Assembly: GCA_016795325.1 (NCBI GenBank) | Contig: JAEUHY010000016.1 | Location: forward strand, 1 to 64,000 | Length of the DNA: 64,000 nucleotides | Reading direction: 5' to 3' | From: Planctomycetota bacterium | Lineage (GTDB): Bacteria > Planctomycetota > UBA1135 > GCA-002686595 | In this document: in pieces, positions 30,871-39,012 of the stretch | How positions within the stretch are numbered: position 1 is the first letter of the stretch | Layout of the letters: each line of letters starts with the position of its first letter | Notes under the pieces: generated by a model | Told to the model about the DNA's origin: nothing | Seen by the model: the letters and a program-made list of their open reading frames with translations, nothing else | Database searches by the model: none | Position numbers and translations under genes: made by a program

Positions 30871-32387
30871 CCGAAGCCAGCCACCGTCTCGTCCAGAAGC
30901 TCTGGAGCTACTGCCAAGTCCTCCGCGACGACGGCCTCAGCTACCAGGACTACCTGGAGCAGTTGACCTTCCTGCTGTTCCTCAAGATGGCCGACGAGCG
31001 CGAGAAGCTCACTGGCGAGAAGCAGCCGATCCCCAAGGGCCACCGATGGTCGGACCTCACCGGCGCGCAGATGGAGGGCAGCAAGCTCGAACAGCACTAC
31101 CGTGAGACGCTGCGCGTGCTCGGTCAAGAACGCGGCATGCTCGGCCTGATCTTCCGCAAGGCGCAGAACAAGATCCAAGACCCAGCGAAGCTGCGGCAGC
31201 TCATCGTCGAGCTCATCGGCAAGGAGGAGTGGCTCAGCCTCACGTCGGACGTGAAGGGTGATGCCTACGAAGGCTTGCTTGAACGCAACGCCCAGGACGT
31301 GAAGGGTGGCGCTGGGCAGTACTTCACGCCGCGCCCGCTGATCGACGCCATGGTCGAGTGCGTCGTGCCCAAGCCCGGCGAGATCGTCGCCGACCCCGCC
31401 TGCGGCACCGGCGGGTTCCTGCTCGCCGCGCACAACTTCCTCGCGCGCACCTACAAGCTCGACCGAGACCAGAAGAAGCACCTCCGCTACAAGGCGCTGC
31501 GCGGCATCGAGCTGGTGGACGGCGTCTCGCGCCTGTGTGCGATGAACTTGCTGCTGCACGGAGTGGGGCCGACCGACGACGAGCACGAACCGCCGCTGGT
31601 CACCGAGGATGCATTGCGGACCGAGCCGAAGGATCACGCGGACGTGGTGCTCACCAACCCGCCGTTTGGCAAGAAGTCGAGCATCACGGTCGTCAACGAG
31701 GACGGCGACACCGACAAGGAGTCGCTCACCTACAACAGGCCGGACTTCTGGACGACGACCTCCAACAAGCAGCTCAACTTCGTCCAGCACGTGAAGTCGC
31801 TGCTGAAGATCCACGGGCGTGCCGCCGTGGTCGTGCCCGACAACGTGCTGTTCGAGGGCGGCGCCGGGGAGGTCGTGCGGAGGAAGCTCCTACACGAGTG
31901 CGACGTTCACACGCTCCTGCGCCTACCGACCGGCATCTTCTACGCGCAAGGCGTGAAGGCGAACGTGCTGTTCTTCGACCGCAAGCCCGGCAGCGAGAAG
32001 CCCTGGACGAAGACTCTGTGGGTCTACGACCTGCGCACGAACATGCACTTCACCCTGAAGACGAAGCGCATGGCGCGCGCCGACCTGGACGAGTTCGTCA
32101 GCTGCTACCAGCCCGCGAATCGAAACCAGCGCAGCGCCACTTGGTCGGAGCAATCGCCCGAGGGGCGCTGGCGCGCGTACACGATCGACGAGATGCTCGC
32201 TCGCGACAAGGTCAGCCTCGACCTCTTCTGGCTGCGCGACGAGAGCCTGGAGGACTCCGCGAACCTCCCTGACCCACACATCCTCGCTCAGGAGATCGCG
32301 GATGACTTGCGGTCAGCGCTGGCGCAGATCGAGGACGTGCTCGGGGATCTCGAACGCACCGCGGGCTCGTCCGACGCACCGCGATGA
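30867..32387 (+). CDS. hsdM: Type I restriction-modification methyltransferase subunit
   Basis: A 506-residue N6-adenine methyltransferase. An N-terminal HsdM_N helical domain (about 5-130; 'LRDDGLSYQDYLEQLTFLLFLKMADE') precedes the Rossmann methylase. Visible motifs are 'GGAGQYFTPRPLIDAMV', the SAM-binding 'DPACGTGGFLLAAH' (motif I) and the catalytic 'VVLTNPPFGKKS' (motif IV, NPPF). ATG 30867 overlaps the previous stop as ATGA. It forms the M2S core with HsdS. Last gene of the operon; the tRNA-Arg gene lies about 285 bp further, on the opposite strand. Confidence 0.95.
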   Translation: MTEASHRLVQKLWSYCQVLRDDGLSYQDYLEQLTFLLFLKMADEREKLTGEKQPIPKGHRWSDLTGAQMEGSKLEQHYRETLRVLGQERGMLGLIFRKAQNKIQDPAKLRQLIVELIGKEEWLSLTSDVKGDAYEGLLERNAQDVKGGAGQYFTPRPLIDAMVECVVPKPGEIVADPACGTGGFLLAAHNFLARTYKLDRDQKKHLRYKALRGIELVDGVSRLCAMNLLLHGVGPTDDEHEPPLVTEDALRTEPKDHADVVLTNPPFGKKSSITVVNEDGDTDKESLTYNRPDFWTTTSNKQLNFVQHVKSLLKIHGRAAVVVPDNVLFEGGAGEVVRRKLLHECDVHTLLRLPTGIFYAQGVKANVLFFDRKPGSEKPWTKTLWVYDLRTNMHFTLKTKRMARADLDEFVSCYQPANRNQRSATWSEQSPEGRWRAYTIDEMLARDKVSLDLFWLRDESLEDSANLPDPHILAQEIADDLRSALAQIEDVLGDLERTAGSSDAPR

Positions 32388-32558
32388 CCGGACTTGCCAG
32401 CTACTGCTTGCTGGCGAGCCATGGCGACTCGAAGGCCCGCGCCGTCTCGATGTTCGGGCGGAGGACGTCTCCTGGTCGTGGCGCAAGCACTGGCAAATGC
32501 CTCGCTATTCGCTATGAGCTTCTGCCTGGCGGCCGTCTGGATCGCCGCTCGCGACCGG

Positions 32559-32720
32559 AAAATTGCGGATCCGAGCGGAATCTAGGGGCCTTCCGGGGCG
32601 CCACATTACCGCCAGTGGCAACCCCTCGCGGAATGCGCACTTCTACGATTGCGGCTGATTTCCGCGAGTTTTGGTACGCCCGGCGCGATTCGAACGCACG
32701 ACCTTCTGCTCCGGAGGCAG
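32559..32720. repeat. Direct repeat at right edge of the restriction island (overlaps tRNA-Arg)
   Basis: Right partner of 24303-24470. It runs from the intergenic region after hsdM into the 3' half of the tRNA-Arg gene, ending around the anticodon arm. Duplication of a tRNA 3' end at the far side of an island is the classical footprint of tyrosine-integrase insertion; about 70 percent identity by eye suggests the event is old. Confidence 0.55.
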
Positions 32721-32748
32721 ACGCTCTATCCAGCTGAGCTACGGGCGC
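32672..32748 (-). tRNA. tRNA-Arg (anticodon CCG)
   Basis: A 77-nt cloverleaf on the minus strand. The acceptor stem is GCGCCCG/CGGGCGT (first pair G-U). The D-arm contains AGCTCAGCTGGATAGAGC. The anticodon arm is TCTGC-CTCCGGA-GCAGA, giving anticodon CCG for Arg codon CGG. The T-arm is GTGCG-TTCGAAT-CGCGC, and a genomically encoded CCA lies at 32674-32672. Its 3' end faces the island on the left. Confidence 0.95.
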
Positions 32749-33179
32749 GGAAGGCCGGAGTATAGCGAGGCGGGAGGGGTGGGGCGCCGCGGAGTGGGGC
32801 GCGTGGAGGTCCGCGCGTGCCGTTGCGCCGGAGGCGGCGCGAACGGGCGGGCGCGAAAAGGAACCGAGGGGGGAGCGGCGGAGGAGAGACGGAGAAGCGG
32901 CGGGCCGCGACGGAGCGGCTCGCGGAGAGAGTGGCCCGTGCGAGGGCTCGTCGTGGGGCAGCTCGAGCTGCTGTGCCGCGAGGGTTGGTGGCGGCGCGAA
33001 TGTCGAGAAGCTGCGGCGCCTGGGAGGGGTGGGTGGGTTCGCGAAGGCTGTGTGTCTGGCGGGCGTGGGGAATTCGGTTACCTTGCCGTTGGGCGAGGGG
33101 TAAGCCGGGTTAGGAGGGCCCGAGGGGGCCAGAGCATTCGAGTCCGCCTGAAACAACGCGAGCTGAAGAGCGCGAGCAC
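32749..33179. other. About 430 bp without a gene
   Basis: Strongly G-rich on the plus strand with no convincing reading frame. It separates the tRNA-Arg gene from the first chromosomal gene on the right and should hold the tRNA promoter (minus strand) and the promoter of the gene at 33180. Confidence 0.5.
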
Positions 33180-34118
33180 ATGAGCTTCGTCACGAGACAG
33201 TGCGGTGGATGGCGCGCGGCGCTGCGCGCGGGTGGCGCCGTCGCCGCGGTGCTCGGCGCCGTTGCCGGCGCAGCGGCCTGGTTGGGCGTGGCGAGGGCTC
33301 CGCTGCCTGTTGTGAGCGCCGGCGAACGGGCTGGCTTCGACTCCGACGGCGACGGTCTGCACGACGCGCTCGAGCTCGTACTGGGGCTGAATTCAGCGCG
33401 TTTCGACACGGACGGCGACGGCTTCGGCGACGGTGAAGAGGTCGCCCGCCGCACCAATCCCCACCGCAGCACACTGTTTCCCTCGAGCGCGGAAATCTCG
33501 GTGTCGATGGACGCCTATGCAGCGAACGGGCGCGTCCACGCCATGACCGCCGTTTATCTGCCCTCCGGCAGCGGCGTCAACCCGCGCGACATCCGCTTCG
33601 GCCTCGAGCTCGGCGGTCAGCTGCGCGTGATCCCGCGCAACCAGCTGCGCGGCGGCGAGCCGACGCGCCTGATTCCGCTCATGTGCGGCGCGAGTCTGGT
33701 CGTGTTCGATCCCGTGCTGCCCGAGGCCGTCGTGCAGGCGCGCGGCGGAATCTCGATGTTCGCGGTGGTGACCGTGAGCGGGACGGTCGTGGCCGCCGAC
33801 GCGCTCAACGTCCGCGCCTCGGGCGGACAGCTGTTCGAACGGGTCGACCGCTTCAGTCCTGGCGGCGACGCGACGCCCGTGGGCAGCATCTACCGGCCGC
33901 TGACCTCCGGCGGACCGACCTCGGGGGTGACGCAGACTCCCGGCCAGATCTGCGCCCAGAAGACCGCCGTGCTGGCCGTCATCGGCGCCCTGGTGACCGA
34001 AGAGGTGATCGAAGCCGAATGCATCGACGGCTGGGACGCCTACTGTTCGCCCGGCTGCGCCGCGACGGTCGGCTCGACGCTCAAGAAGATCGACCCGGCG
34101 GCGCTGATCGGCGGCTAG
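33180..34118 (+). CDS. Exported protein with calcium-type DxDxDG repeats
   Basis: A 312-residue protein. An N-terminal hydrophobic stretch (about 17-40) acts as signal or anchor. Two thrombospondin-type-3-like calcium loops follow, 'FDSDGDGLHDALE' (about 53-65) and 'FDTDGDGFGDGEE' (about 75-87). A beta-rich domain without a recognised family comes next. The C-terminus has three Cys in 'EAECIDGWDAYCSPGCAA'. Likely secreted or cell-surface, with Ca2+-stabilised linker. Stands before the sigma-factor gene, 136 bp apart, same strand. Confidence 0.75.
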   Translation: MSFVTRQCGGWRAALRAGGAVAAVLGAVAGAAAWLGVARAPLPVVSAGERAGFDSDGDGLHDALELVLGLNSARFDTDGDGFGDGEEVARRTNPHRSTLFPSSAEISVSMDAYAANGRVHAMTAVYLPSGSGVNPRDIRFGLELGGQLRVIPRNQLRGGEPTRLIPLMCGASLVVFDPVLPEAVVQARGGISMFAVVTVSGTVVAADALNVRASGGQLFERVDRFSPGGDATPVGSIYRPLTSGGPTSGVTQTPGQICAQKTAVLAVIGALVTEEVIEAECIDGWDAYCSPGCAATVGSTLKKIDPAALIGG

Positions 34119-34254
34119 AGGCGGCTGGTTTTTCCTCGTGCGCGGCCCGGAGCCGCGGTGAGAGTTCGCATTCGAGCTCCCGGCGGCCGCGAACAGGGAA
34201 CCCAGCCCCAGCCCCGGCCGTCCCAATGAGCTCCGACCGGCCACGACGCTCGCG

Positions 34255-34866
34255 ATGCACTCCGACCCCGACCACAAGCTGATCCTCGCTTGCCAGCAGT
34301 CGCTGCTGGAGGGGTTGGAAGGACCGTTCCGCGAGCTCTACGAGCTCTACAAGGACCGCGTCTACAACGTCTGCTACCGGATCACAGGCAACCCCACGGA
34401 CGCCCTGGACGCCTCCCAGGAGACGTTCGGAATCGTGTTCCGCAAGATCCGCGAGTTCCGCTTCGAGTCGAAGTTCTCGAGCTGGGTGTACCGCGTCGCC
34501 GTGAACGCCAGCATCGACCTCAAGCGCCGCTCGCGCGGGCGGGAGGTCGCCTCCATCGAGGCGCTCGACGAAGGACGCGCCGAGTCGCAGCGCGCGCGCC
34601 ACACGATCGCGGACGAGCGCACCGAAGCGCCGATCCGCGCCGCGTCGCGCCACGAACTCGAGCACGAGATCCAGCGCGCCATCTCGCGCCTCTCGCCGAA
34701 GCTGCGCGGGATCACCGTGCTGCGCTACATCGAAAGCCTCTCCTACGAGCAGATCGCCGACGTACTCCAGATTTCGATCGGCACCGTGAAGTCGCGCCTG
34801 GCGCGCGCACACGAGGTGCTCGACCGCGAGCTCACACCGGTGCTCGACCGGTACTACCTGGGCTAG
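34255..34866 (+). CDS. ECF RNA polymerase sigma factor
   Basis: A 203-residue sigma-70 family protein. Region 2 (about 25-95) shows 'FRELYELYKDRVYNVCYRIT', 'DALDASQETFGIVFRKIREF' and 'SSWVYRVAVNASID'. Region 4 (about 140-200) shows 'LSPKLRGITVLRYIESLSYEQIA' and 'ISIGTVKSRLARAHE', its helix-turn-helix. The linker between is longer than in minimal ECF factors. It is followed 4 bp later by an anti-sigma-like gene and then an RseB-like lipoprotein gene, the usual envelope-stress arrangement (sigmaE, RseA, RseB). Confidence 0.92.
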   Translation: MHSDPDHKLILACQQSLLEGLEGPFRELYELYKDRVYNVCYRITGNPTDALDASQETFGIVFRKIREFRFESKFSSWVYRVAVNASIDLKRRSRGREVASIEALDEGRAESQRARHTIADERTEAPIRAASRHELEHEIQRAISRLSPKLRGITVLRYIESLSYEQIADVLQISIGTVKSRLARAHEVLDRELTPVLDRYYLG

Positions 34867-34870
34867 CGCC

Positions 34871-35614
34871 ATGCAGCACCCCGCACCCTGCGAACGGTTT
34901 CAACTGGCCCTGGTCGAGGCCCTCCCTGCGACGCTACACCCCACGGGCGAGCTGCGCGAACATGCGCAGTCCTGCGCCGCGTGCGCGCGCGCGCTCCGCG
35001 CCTGGCCCGCTGCGTCGCGGGCGCTCTCCGAGCTGCCGCGCCAAGCCGCTCCGAGCGAGTTGGACAGCGCCGTGGTCGCCGCGTTCCACGGCGGCGCGCG
35101 CACCGAACGGGCGCTGCGCGCGTTGAGCGAGCTGGCGCGCCTGTCGCCGCCGGCCGAACTCACCCAAGCCATCGAAGGCCTCGCTCGCGACAGCGCTGCG
35201 CCCGCGCCGCATCTGGGGCGCGCGCCCGCGCCGCGGGTGCTCGACCGCCTCGTCGACGAGGAGCTGCAGGACCCGTCCAAGGCGCTCGTGCGGCGTCACG
35301 TCGGCGGCCTCGCGCGGCTGGAGGCGCCGGCCTCGCTGGCCGAGCGCGTCGCACGGGACCTCGCGAACGCGCAGCAGGACTCCCGCGCCCGCCTCGCGCT
35401 GCGCCGAGTGTTCCGCCGTCGGCTGGAACTGGCGCTCGGCGCCGCGGCCGTGTTCGCGGTGTTCGTCGGGGTTTGGGCGCTTCAGCGTGAACCCGTGTCG
35501 CCGCCGCGGCCATTCCGCGTGGAACACGCGTCGAACTTCGGCGCTCTCTCTCCTCTCTCTCGCGGCCTGCTCGACTCCGCCTCCAGCGGCATGTTCGGCA
35601 GCCAGCGTTCGTGA
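34871..35614 (+). CDS. Putative membrane anti-sigma factor
   Basis: A 247-residue protein. A zinc-binding anti-sigma motif near the N-terminus reads H-x(3)-C-x-x-C in 'LREHAQSCAACARAL' (about 23-37). One TM helix lies at about 187-206 ('LALGAAAVFAVFVGVWALQ') and a short periplasmic C-terminus follows. The Ala/Arg-rich middle contains repeated 'APSELD'- and 'APASLAE'-like helices. It lies 4 bp after the ECF gene, so it most likely holds that sigma factor at the membrane until envelope stress. Confidence 0.8.
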   Translation: MQHPAPCERFQLALVEALPATLHPTGELREHAQSCAACARALRAWPAASRALSELPRQAAPSELDSAVVAAFHGGARTERALRALSELARLSPPAELTQAIEGLARDSAAPAPHLGRAPAPRVLDRLVDEELQDPSKALVRRHVGGLARLEAPASLAERVARDLANAQQDSRARLALRRVFRRRLELALGAAAVFAVFVGVWALQREPVSPPRPFRVEHASNFGALSPLSRGLLDSASSGMFGSQRS

Positions 35615-35645
35615 AATCCAAGTCCGCCCGGTTCCTGACCTCAGC

Positions 35646-36701
35646 TTGAAGGCCCCGCTCCGCAACCTGCTCGCGCTCTGCCTGGCGTCCCTGGCCGGGT
35701 GTGGGGGCGGTCTGGATGCGCAGCCCGCGGCGTCCGCAGCCGCGGCCACGACCGTGGGCGGCGGGGCGAGCGCGCCGGCCCATCCCAGCGGCGTCGCCAA
35801 CGCGCAGTTCCTGCGCCGGCTCCAGAGCGCGCGCGTGACCGTCGCGCACCGCGGCGTGCGGCGGGTCGAACAGCACTGGAGGATCGGCGACGAGGCGCAG
35901 GAGCTGAGCTACCGCGAGCAGGTCGCGAGCGACGGCGCCGGACGGTTCGCGATCGAAGCGCTCGAGCAGTTGACGCCGGGGGCGGACCAAGCGTCGGAGT
36001 CTGCGGCGGACGGCGCGTTCATGTTGCTGCACCAGGCGCGCGCGGGCTTCACGTGGCGCTACCGCGACTTCGCGGTGCGCGACGTCGATGCGTTCCTGAT
36101 GAACTACGACCTTGTGCCGCTGAGTTCGCTCGCGGTCGTGCTGGGACGCCCCTGCGACGAGTACTTCGTGCAGCGCTCGGTTGGCCACGCGGTGCGCTAC
36201 TCGATCGCGGTCGATCGCGAGACCGGGCTCGTGCTGCGCACGCGCCACGAAACCGCCGCGGGCGACCTGCTGGGGCTCGTCGAATACGAGAGCCTCGAGC
36301 TCGCGCCCGACTTGTCGGCCGTCGCCTGGCACACGCCGGTCACGCACGAGGAACCGCTCGAGCGCGATCCGAACGCCGCGGCGCAGCAGCTCGGTTTCCG
36401 TCCGCGGCTTCCGCGCACCGACGGCGGTGTGTTCCGGCTGCTCGAAGCCCAGCTGATCACCGCGCCCGATCCGCAGGGCGGCGAACAGCGCTGGGCCAAG
36501 CACACGTTGACCGATGGGGTCGAAGTGCTGTTCTTCCTGCACGGTGGGAGCGCTCCGGCGGCGCGCGAGGACGTGGTGCGTGTCGCTCCGCCCGTCGGCC
36601 CGTGGAACACCGCCGAGGGCTCGCTGCGCGGCGAGCAGTTCACCTGCCTCGGCCGTGTGTCCGTCGACGAGCTGCTCGACGTGATCGCGTCGACGCTCTG
36701 A
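35646..36701 (+). CDS. Lipoprotein with RseB/MucB- or LolA-like domain
   Basis: About 351 residues if translation starts at TTG 35646, which gives a clean lipoprotein signal (LLALCLASLAGC, Cys at about 19). No ATG start fits. The domain after it ('NAQFLRRLQSARVTVAHRGV', 'FLMNYDLVPLSSLAVVLGRP', 'DRETGLVLRTRHE') follows the RseB/MucB and LolA-like half-barrel pattern. RseB proteins sense envelope lipoproteins or glycolipids and protect the anti-sigma factor. As the third gene after sigma and anti-sigma factors, that role is the best guess. The C-terminal domain (about 240-350) resembles the RseB second domain. Confidence 0.75.
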   Translation: MKAPLRNLLALCLASLAGCGGGLDAQPAASAAAATTVGGGASAPAHPSGVANAQFLRRLQSARVTVAHRGVRRVEQHWRIGDEAQELSYREQVASDGAGRFAIEALEQLTPGADQASESAADGAFMLLHQARAGFTWRYRDFAVRDVDAFLMNYDLVPLSSLAVVLGRPCDEYFVQRSVGHAVRYSIAVDRETGLVLRTRHETAAGDLLGLVEYESLELAPDLSAVAWHTPVTHEEPLERDPNAAAQQLGFRPRLPRTDGGVFRLLEAQLITAPDPQGGEQRWAKHTLTDGVEVLFFLHGGSAPAAREDVVRVAPPVGPWNTAEGSLRGEQFTCLGRVSVDELLDVIASTL

Positions 36702-36953
36702 ACAGCGTGCGCGTGCGCGGCGCGCCGTCCGCGGTCGCTGCGAAGCGCTGCATGTCGCGACGCACCGCGCCGGACAGGGGCCGGGAACTTGTTTCCACAG
36801 CTCGTTTCACGCGCCGCGGATTTTCCTCCCGCACGCTCAAGTCGGGGTAGTTTTGCGGTGTCCGGGACACGGCGCGACTGCGCGGCCCGGGCAGAACGAA
36901 CCACAGCCGCCTCACGGCGAGAGCCCAACGGCCCGCACCGACGAGTCCACTCC

Positions 36954-37394
36954 ATGCAAGATCAGCCGCAGCCCTCCTCCGACAACAACCTGGATTCCGC
37001 CGAGTACCGCGAACGGCTGCGACGCAAGCTCAATTGCTTGATCGCGGTGCTCGAAGTCGCCACTGCGAAGGTGAAGCAGTCGCTGGCCGGCCCGGCGCCG
37101 GACGTCGAGCGGCTCTCGCGCATCCAGAAGAATCTGCAGGACACGATGGACGTGTGCCTGCGCGCCCGCAACGCGCTCGACAAGCGCGGAGCGCTGCCCG
37201 CCGGACTGTCGGACGACCTGGCGCGCGCGGTCAATCCCAGCGTGATCGCCAGCGAGCCTCTGCACGCGCCCGCCAAGCAGCGCAGCGAGCTCAACCTGCT
37301 CGAGAAGACCAAGTTCGCCGAGCTGCCCAAGATCGAGCCGCGAATGATCGCCTCGTGCGACTTCGACGAACTCGCGCGCCAGCTCCAAGGCTGA
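36954..37394 (+). CDS. Small helical protein of unknown function
   Basis: A 146-residue protein from ATG 36954; the in-frame stretch upstream (to 36789) has poor coding character. Residues 18-80 form an antiparallel helical hairpin ('LRRKLNCLIAVLEVATAKVKQ', 'ERLSRIQKNLQDTMDVCLRA'). A loop and 'KFAELPKIEPRMIASCDFDE' follow near the end. No family recognised. It has its own strong terminator 30 bp after the stop (37424-37460). Confidence 0.75.
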   Translation: MQDQPQPSSDNNLDSAEYRERLRRKLNCLIAVLEVATAKVKQSLAGPAPDVERLSRIQKNLQDTMDVCLRARNALDKRGALPAGLSDDLARAVNPSVIASEPLHAPAKQRSELNLLEKTKFAELPKIEPRMIASCDFDELARQLQG

Positions 37395-37423
37395 TTCCGG
37401 CGCACGCCCTCCGACCCGACCAA

Positions 37424-37460
37424 GGCAGGGAGCGACCCCAAGTTCGGGGCGCTCCCTGCC
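37424..37460 (+). terminator. Rho-independent-type hairpin
   Basis: Arms GGCAGGGAGCG (37424-37434) and CGCTCCCTGCC (37450-37460) form an 11-bp stem extended inward by CCCC/GGGG. GCTGTTT follows, a short T-run. It is well placed to end the transcript of the 146-aa gene. Confidence 0.7.
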
Positions 37461-37513
37461 GCTGTTTGCGGCGCGCCCGACGACGGCCTGCGCAGAGCGC
37501 GTAGCATCTGCGC

Positions 37514-38095
37514 GTGGGCATGAGGACGAGCGGGAGAGGGGGCGTGCTCGAGCTGCGCGGCGCGTGCGTCGCGTTGAGCGCGCCGAGCGCCGGCGACGAG
37601 CGCGAGTTCGTCGAACTGCGCCGCGCCAGCCGCGCGTTCCTCGCGCCGTGGGAGGCGAGCGGCGGCGACCACGATCCGTTCGGCCCGGAGCGCTTCCAGC
37701 GCTTTCTCGCGCGGCGAGGTTCCAGCCAGCGCTTCGTCCTGCGCCGCTGCCAGGACGGCGCGCTCGTCGGCGCACTTTCGCTGACGCGCATCGAGCCCGT
37801 GGCGCGCAGCGCACAGCTGGGCTTCTGGTTGGGCGAGGCGCACACGCGCCGCGGCTACATGAGCGAAGCGCTGGCGCTCGTCGAGCGCTGGGCCGCGGCC
37901 GAGCGCGGTCTCGCCGTGCTCGAGGCGCAGGTCTTGCCCGAGAACAGCGCCTCACGCGCGCTGCTCGGAAAGCTCGGCTATCGCCGCGAGGCGACGACGA
38001 CGCCGTTGGTGCGAGCGGTCGCCGGCCGCGAGCGCGAGCACGAGCTGTGGCTGCGGTACTTGCCCCAGCACTACTTGCCCCACTCGCGCGGGTAG
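37514..38095 (+). CDS. GNAT acetyltransferase (RimJ-type)
   Basis: About 191-193 residues (GTG 37514 or ATG 37520). It shows the GNAT pattern 'QRFVLRRCQDGALVGALSLT', 'AQLGFWLGEAHTRRGYMSEA' (acetyl-CoA loop, R/Q-x-x-G-x-G/A variant), 'LEAQVLPENSASRALLGKLG' and 'YRREA'. That fits RimJ/RimL-type N-terminal or small-substrate acetyltransferases. The last about ten residues (YLPHSRG) and the stop codon come from the 30-bp tandem repeat that also forms the end of nadE, so the tail is an accident of repeat expansion. Confidence 0.88.
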   Translation: MGMRTSGRGGVLELRGACVALSAPSAGDEREFVELRRASRAFLAPWEASGGDHDPFGPERFQRFLARRGSSQRFVLRRCQDGALVGALSLTRIEPVARSAQLGFWLGEAHTRRGYMSEALALVERWAAAERGLAVLEAQVLPENSASRALLGKLGYRREATTTPLVRAVAGREREHELWLRYLPQHYLPHSRG

Positions 38096-38220
38096 CTGCG
38101 CTATTTGCCCCACTCGCGCGGTTAGCTGCGCTACTTGCCCCACTCGCGCAGGTCGCTGCGCTATTTGCCCCAGTCGCGCAGGTCGCTGCGCTATTTGCCC
38201 CAGTCGCGCAGGTAGCGGAA
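38071..38220. repeat. 30-bp tandem repeat, five units, derived from the nadE 3' end
   Basis: Units start at 38071, 38101, 38131, 38161 and 38191, exactly 30 bp apart, each beginning CTATTTGCCCCA or CTACTTGCCCCA. The rightmost unit is the real end of nadE (LRDWGK and stop on the minus strand). The others are copies of these codons plus stop lying between nadE and the converging acetyltransferase gene. Units differ by a few bases, with the leftmost pair diverged in common (CACTCGCGCG). Confidence 0.85.
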
Positions 38221-39012
38221 ATCCTGATTGATCGTCCGCAGCGAGAGCTTGGCGATCAGCGGCATGACGCGCTTGAACTGCGTCGCCGCGATCCGCGCGG
38301 CGATGCGGCGCACGAAAGCGAGCTCGAAACCGCGCGCGACGAGCTCCTCCTCGGTCAGGCGCTCGTCGACCATCCAGTACAAGAGTCGGTCAGCGTCGGC
38401 GTAGGTGAAGCCGAGTTCGCCTTCGTCGGTCTGGCCTTCGAACAGGTCCGCGCTCGGCGCCTTGTCGAGGATCGGCGCCGGAACGCCCAGGTGGCGCGAG
38501 AGCTGGTAGATCTGGTGCTTGTACAGATCGCCGATCGGGTTGAGCGCGCTGGCCGAGTCGCCCCACTGCGTCGAATAACCCAGCAGAATCTCGGTCTTGT
38601 TGCTCGTGCCGGCGACCAGGCCTTGGAAGGCGACCGACTGGTCGTAGAGCACGATCATGCGGCAGCGCGCCATCACGTTGCCGCGCCGCATGCGGTCTTC
38701 GACCTTGTGCGCGGCGAGGTAGCCGTCGGCCATCGCGCTGATGTCGACCTTCGCGGTCTGGATGCCCAGTTCGCGCGCGAGCAGCCGCGCGTGACCTTCG
38801 CTGTCGGGGTTCGACGTGCGGTAGGGCATCATCACGCCGAGCACGTTCTGCGGACCGAGCGCGCGCGCGCACAACGCGGCGACGAGCGCGGAATCGACGC
38901 CGCCGGAAATGCCGAGCACCGCGCGCGAGAAGCCCGCGCTGGCCAATTCTTCGCGCAGGAAACGCGTCAGCAGCGCTTCGACCAGCGGCGGATGGATGTC
39001 GAGTTCCTTCAC
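38191..39012 (-). CDS. nadE: NAD+ synthetase (synthetase domain protein)
   Basis: A 273-residue ATP-pyrophosphatase. The P-loop is SGGVDSALVAAL (about 33-44); also seen are 'GVMMPYRTSNPDS', 'VAGTSNKTEILLGYSTQWGD' and 'PSADLFEGQTDEGELG', all hallmarks of NadE. It makes NAD+ from deamido-NAD+ and ammonia. The start is GTG 39012, overlapping the stop of the upstream glutaminase gene (GTGA). Most glutamine-dependent NadE enzymes fuse both domains; here the two parts are adjacent separate genes, expected to work as one enzyme. Last gene of the minus-strand operon. Confidence 0.92.
   Translation of the reverse strand: MKELDIHPPLVEALLTRFLREELASAGFSRAVLGISGGVDSALVAALCARALGPQNVLGVMMPYRTSNPDSEGHARLLARELGIQTAKVDISAMADGYLAAHKVEDRMRRGNVMARCRMIVLYDQSVAFQGLVAGTSNKTEILLGYSTQWGDSASALNPIGDLYKHQIYQLSRHLGVPAPILDKAPSADLFEGQTDEGELGFTYADADRLLYWMVDERLTEEELVARGFELAFVRRIAARIAATQFKRVMPLIAKLSLRTINQDFRYLRDWGK

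Noticed and set aside
32384..32737. Short frame overlapping the hsdM stop
   Set aside because: Although it starts at an ATGA overlap, the product has no coding character after about 30 residues and runs into the repeat and the tRNA.
32671..33183. Plus-strand frame beginning in the tRNA-Arg gene
   Set aside because: It is the reverse complement of the tRNA followed by G-rich non-coding DNA.
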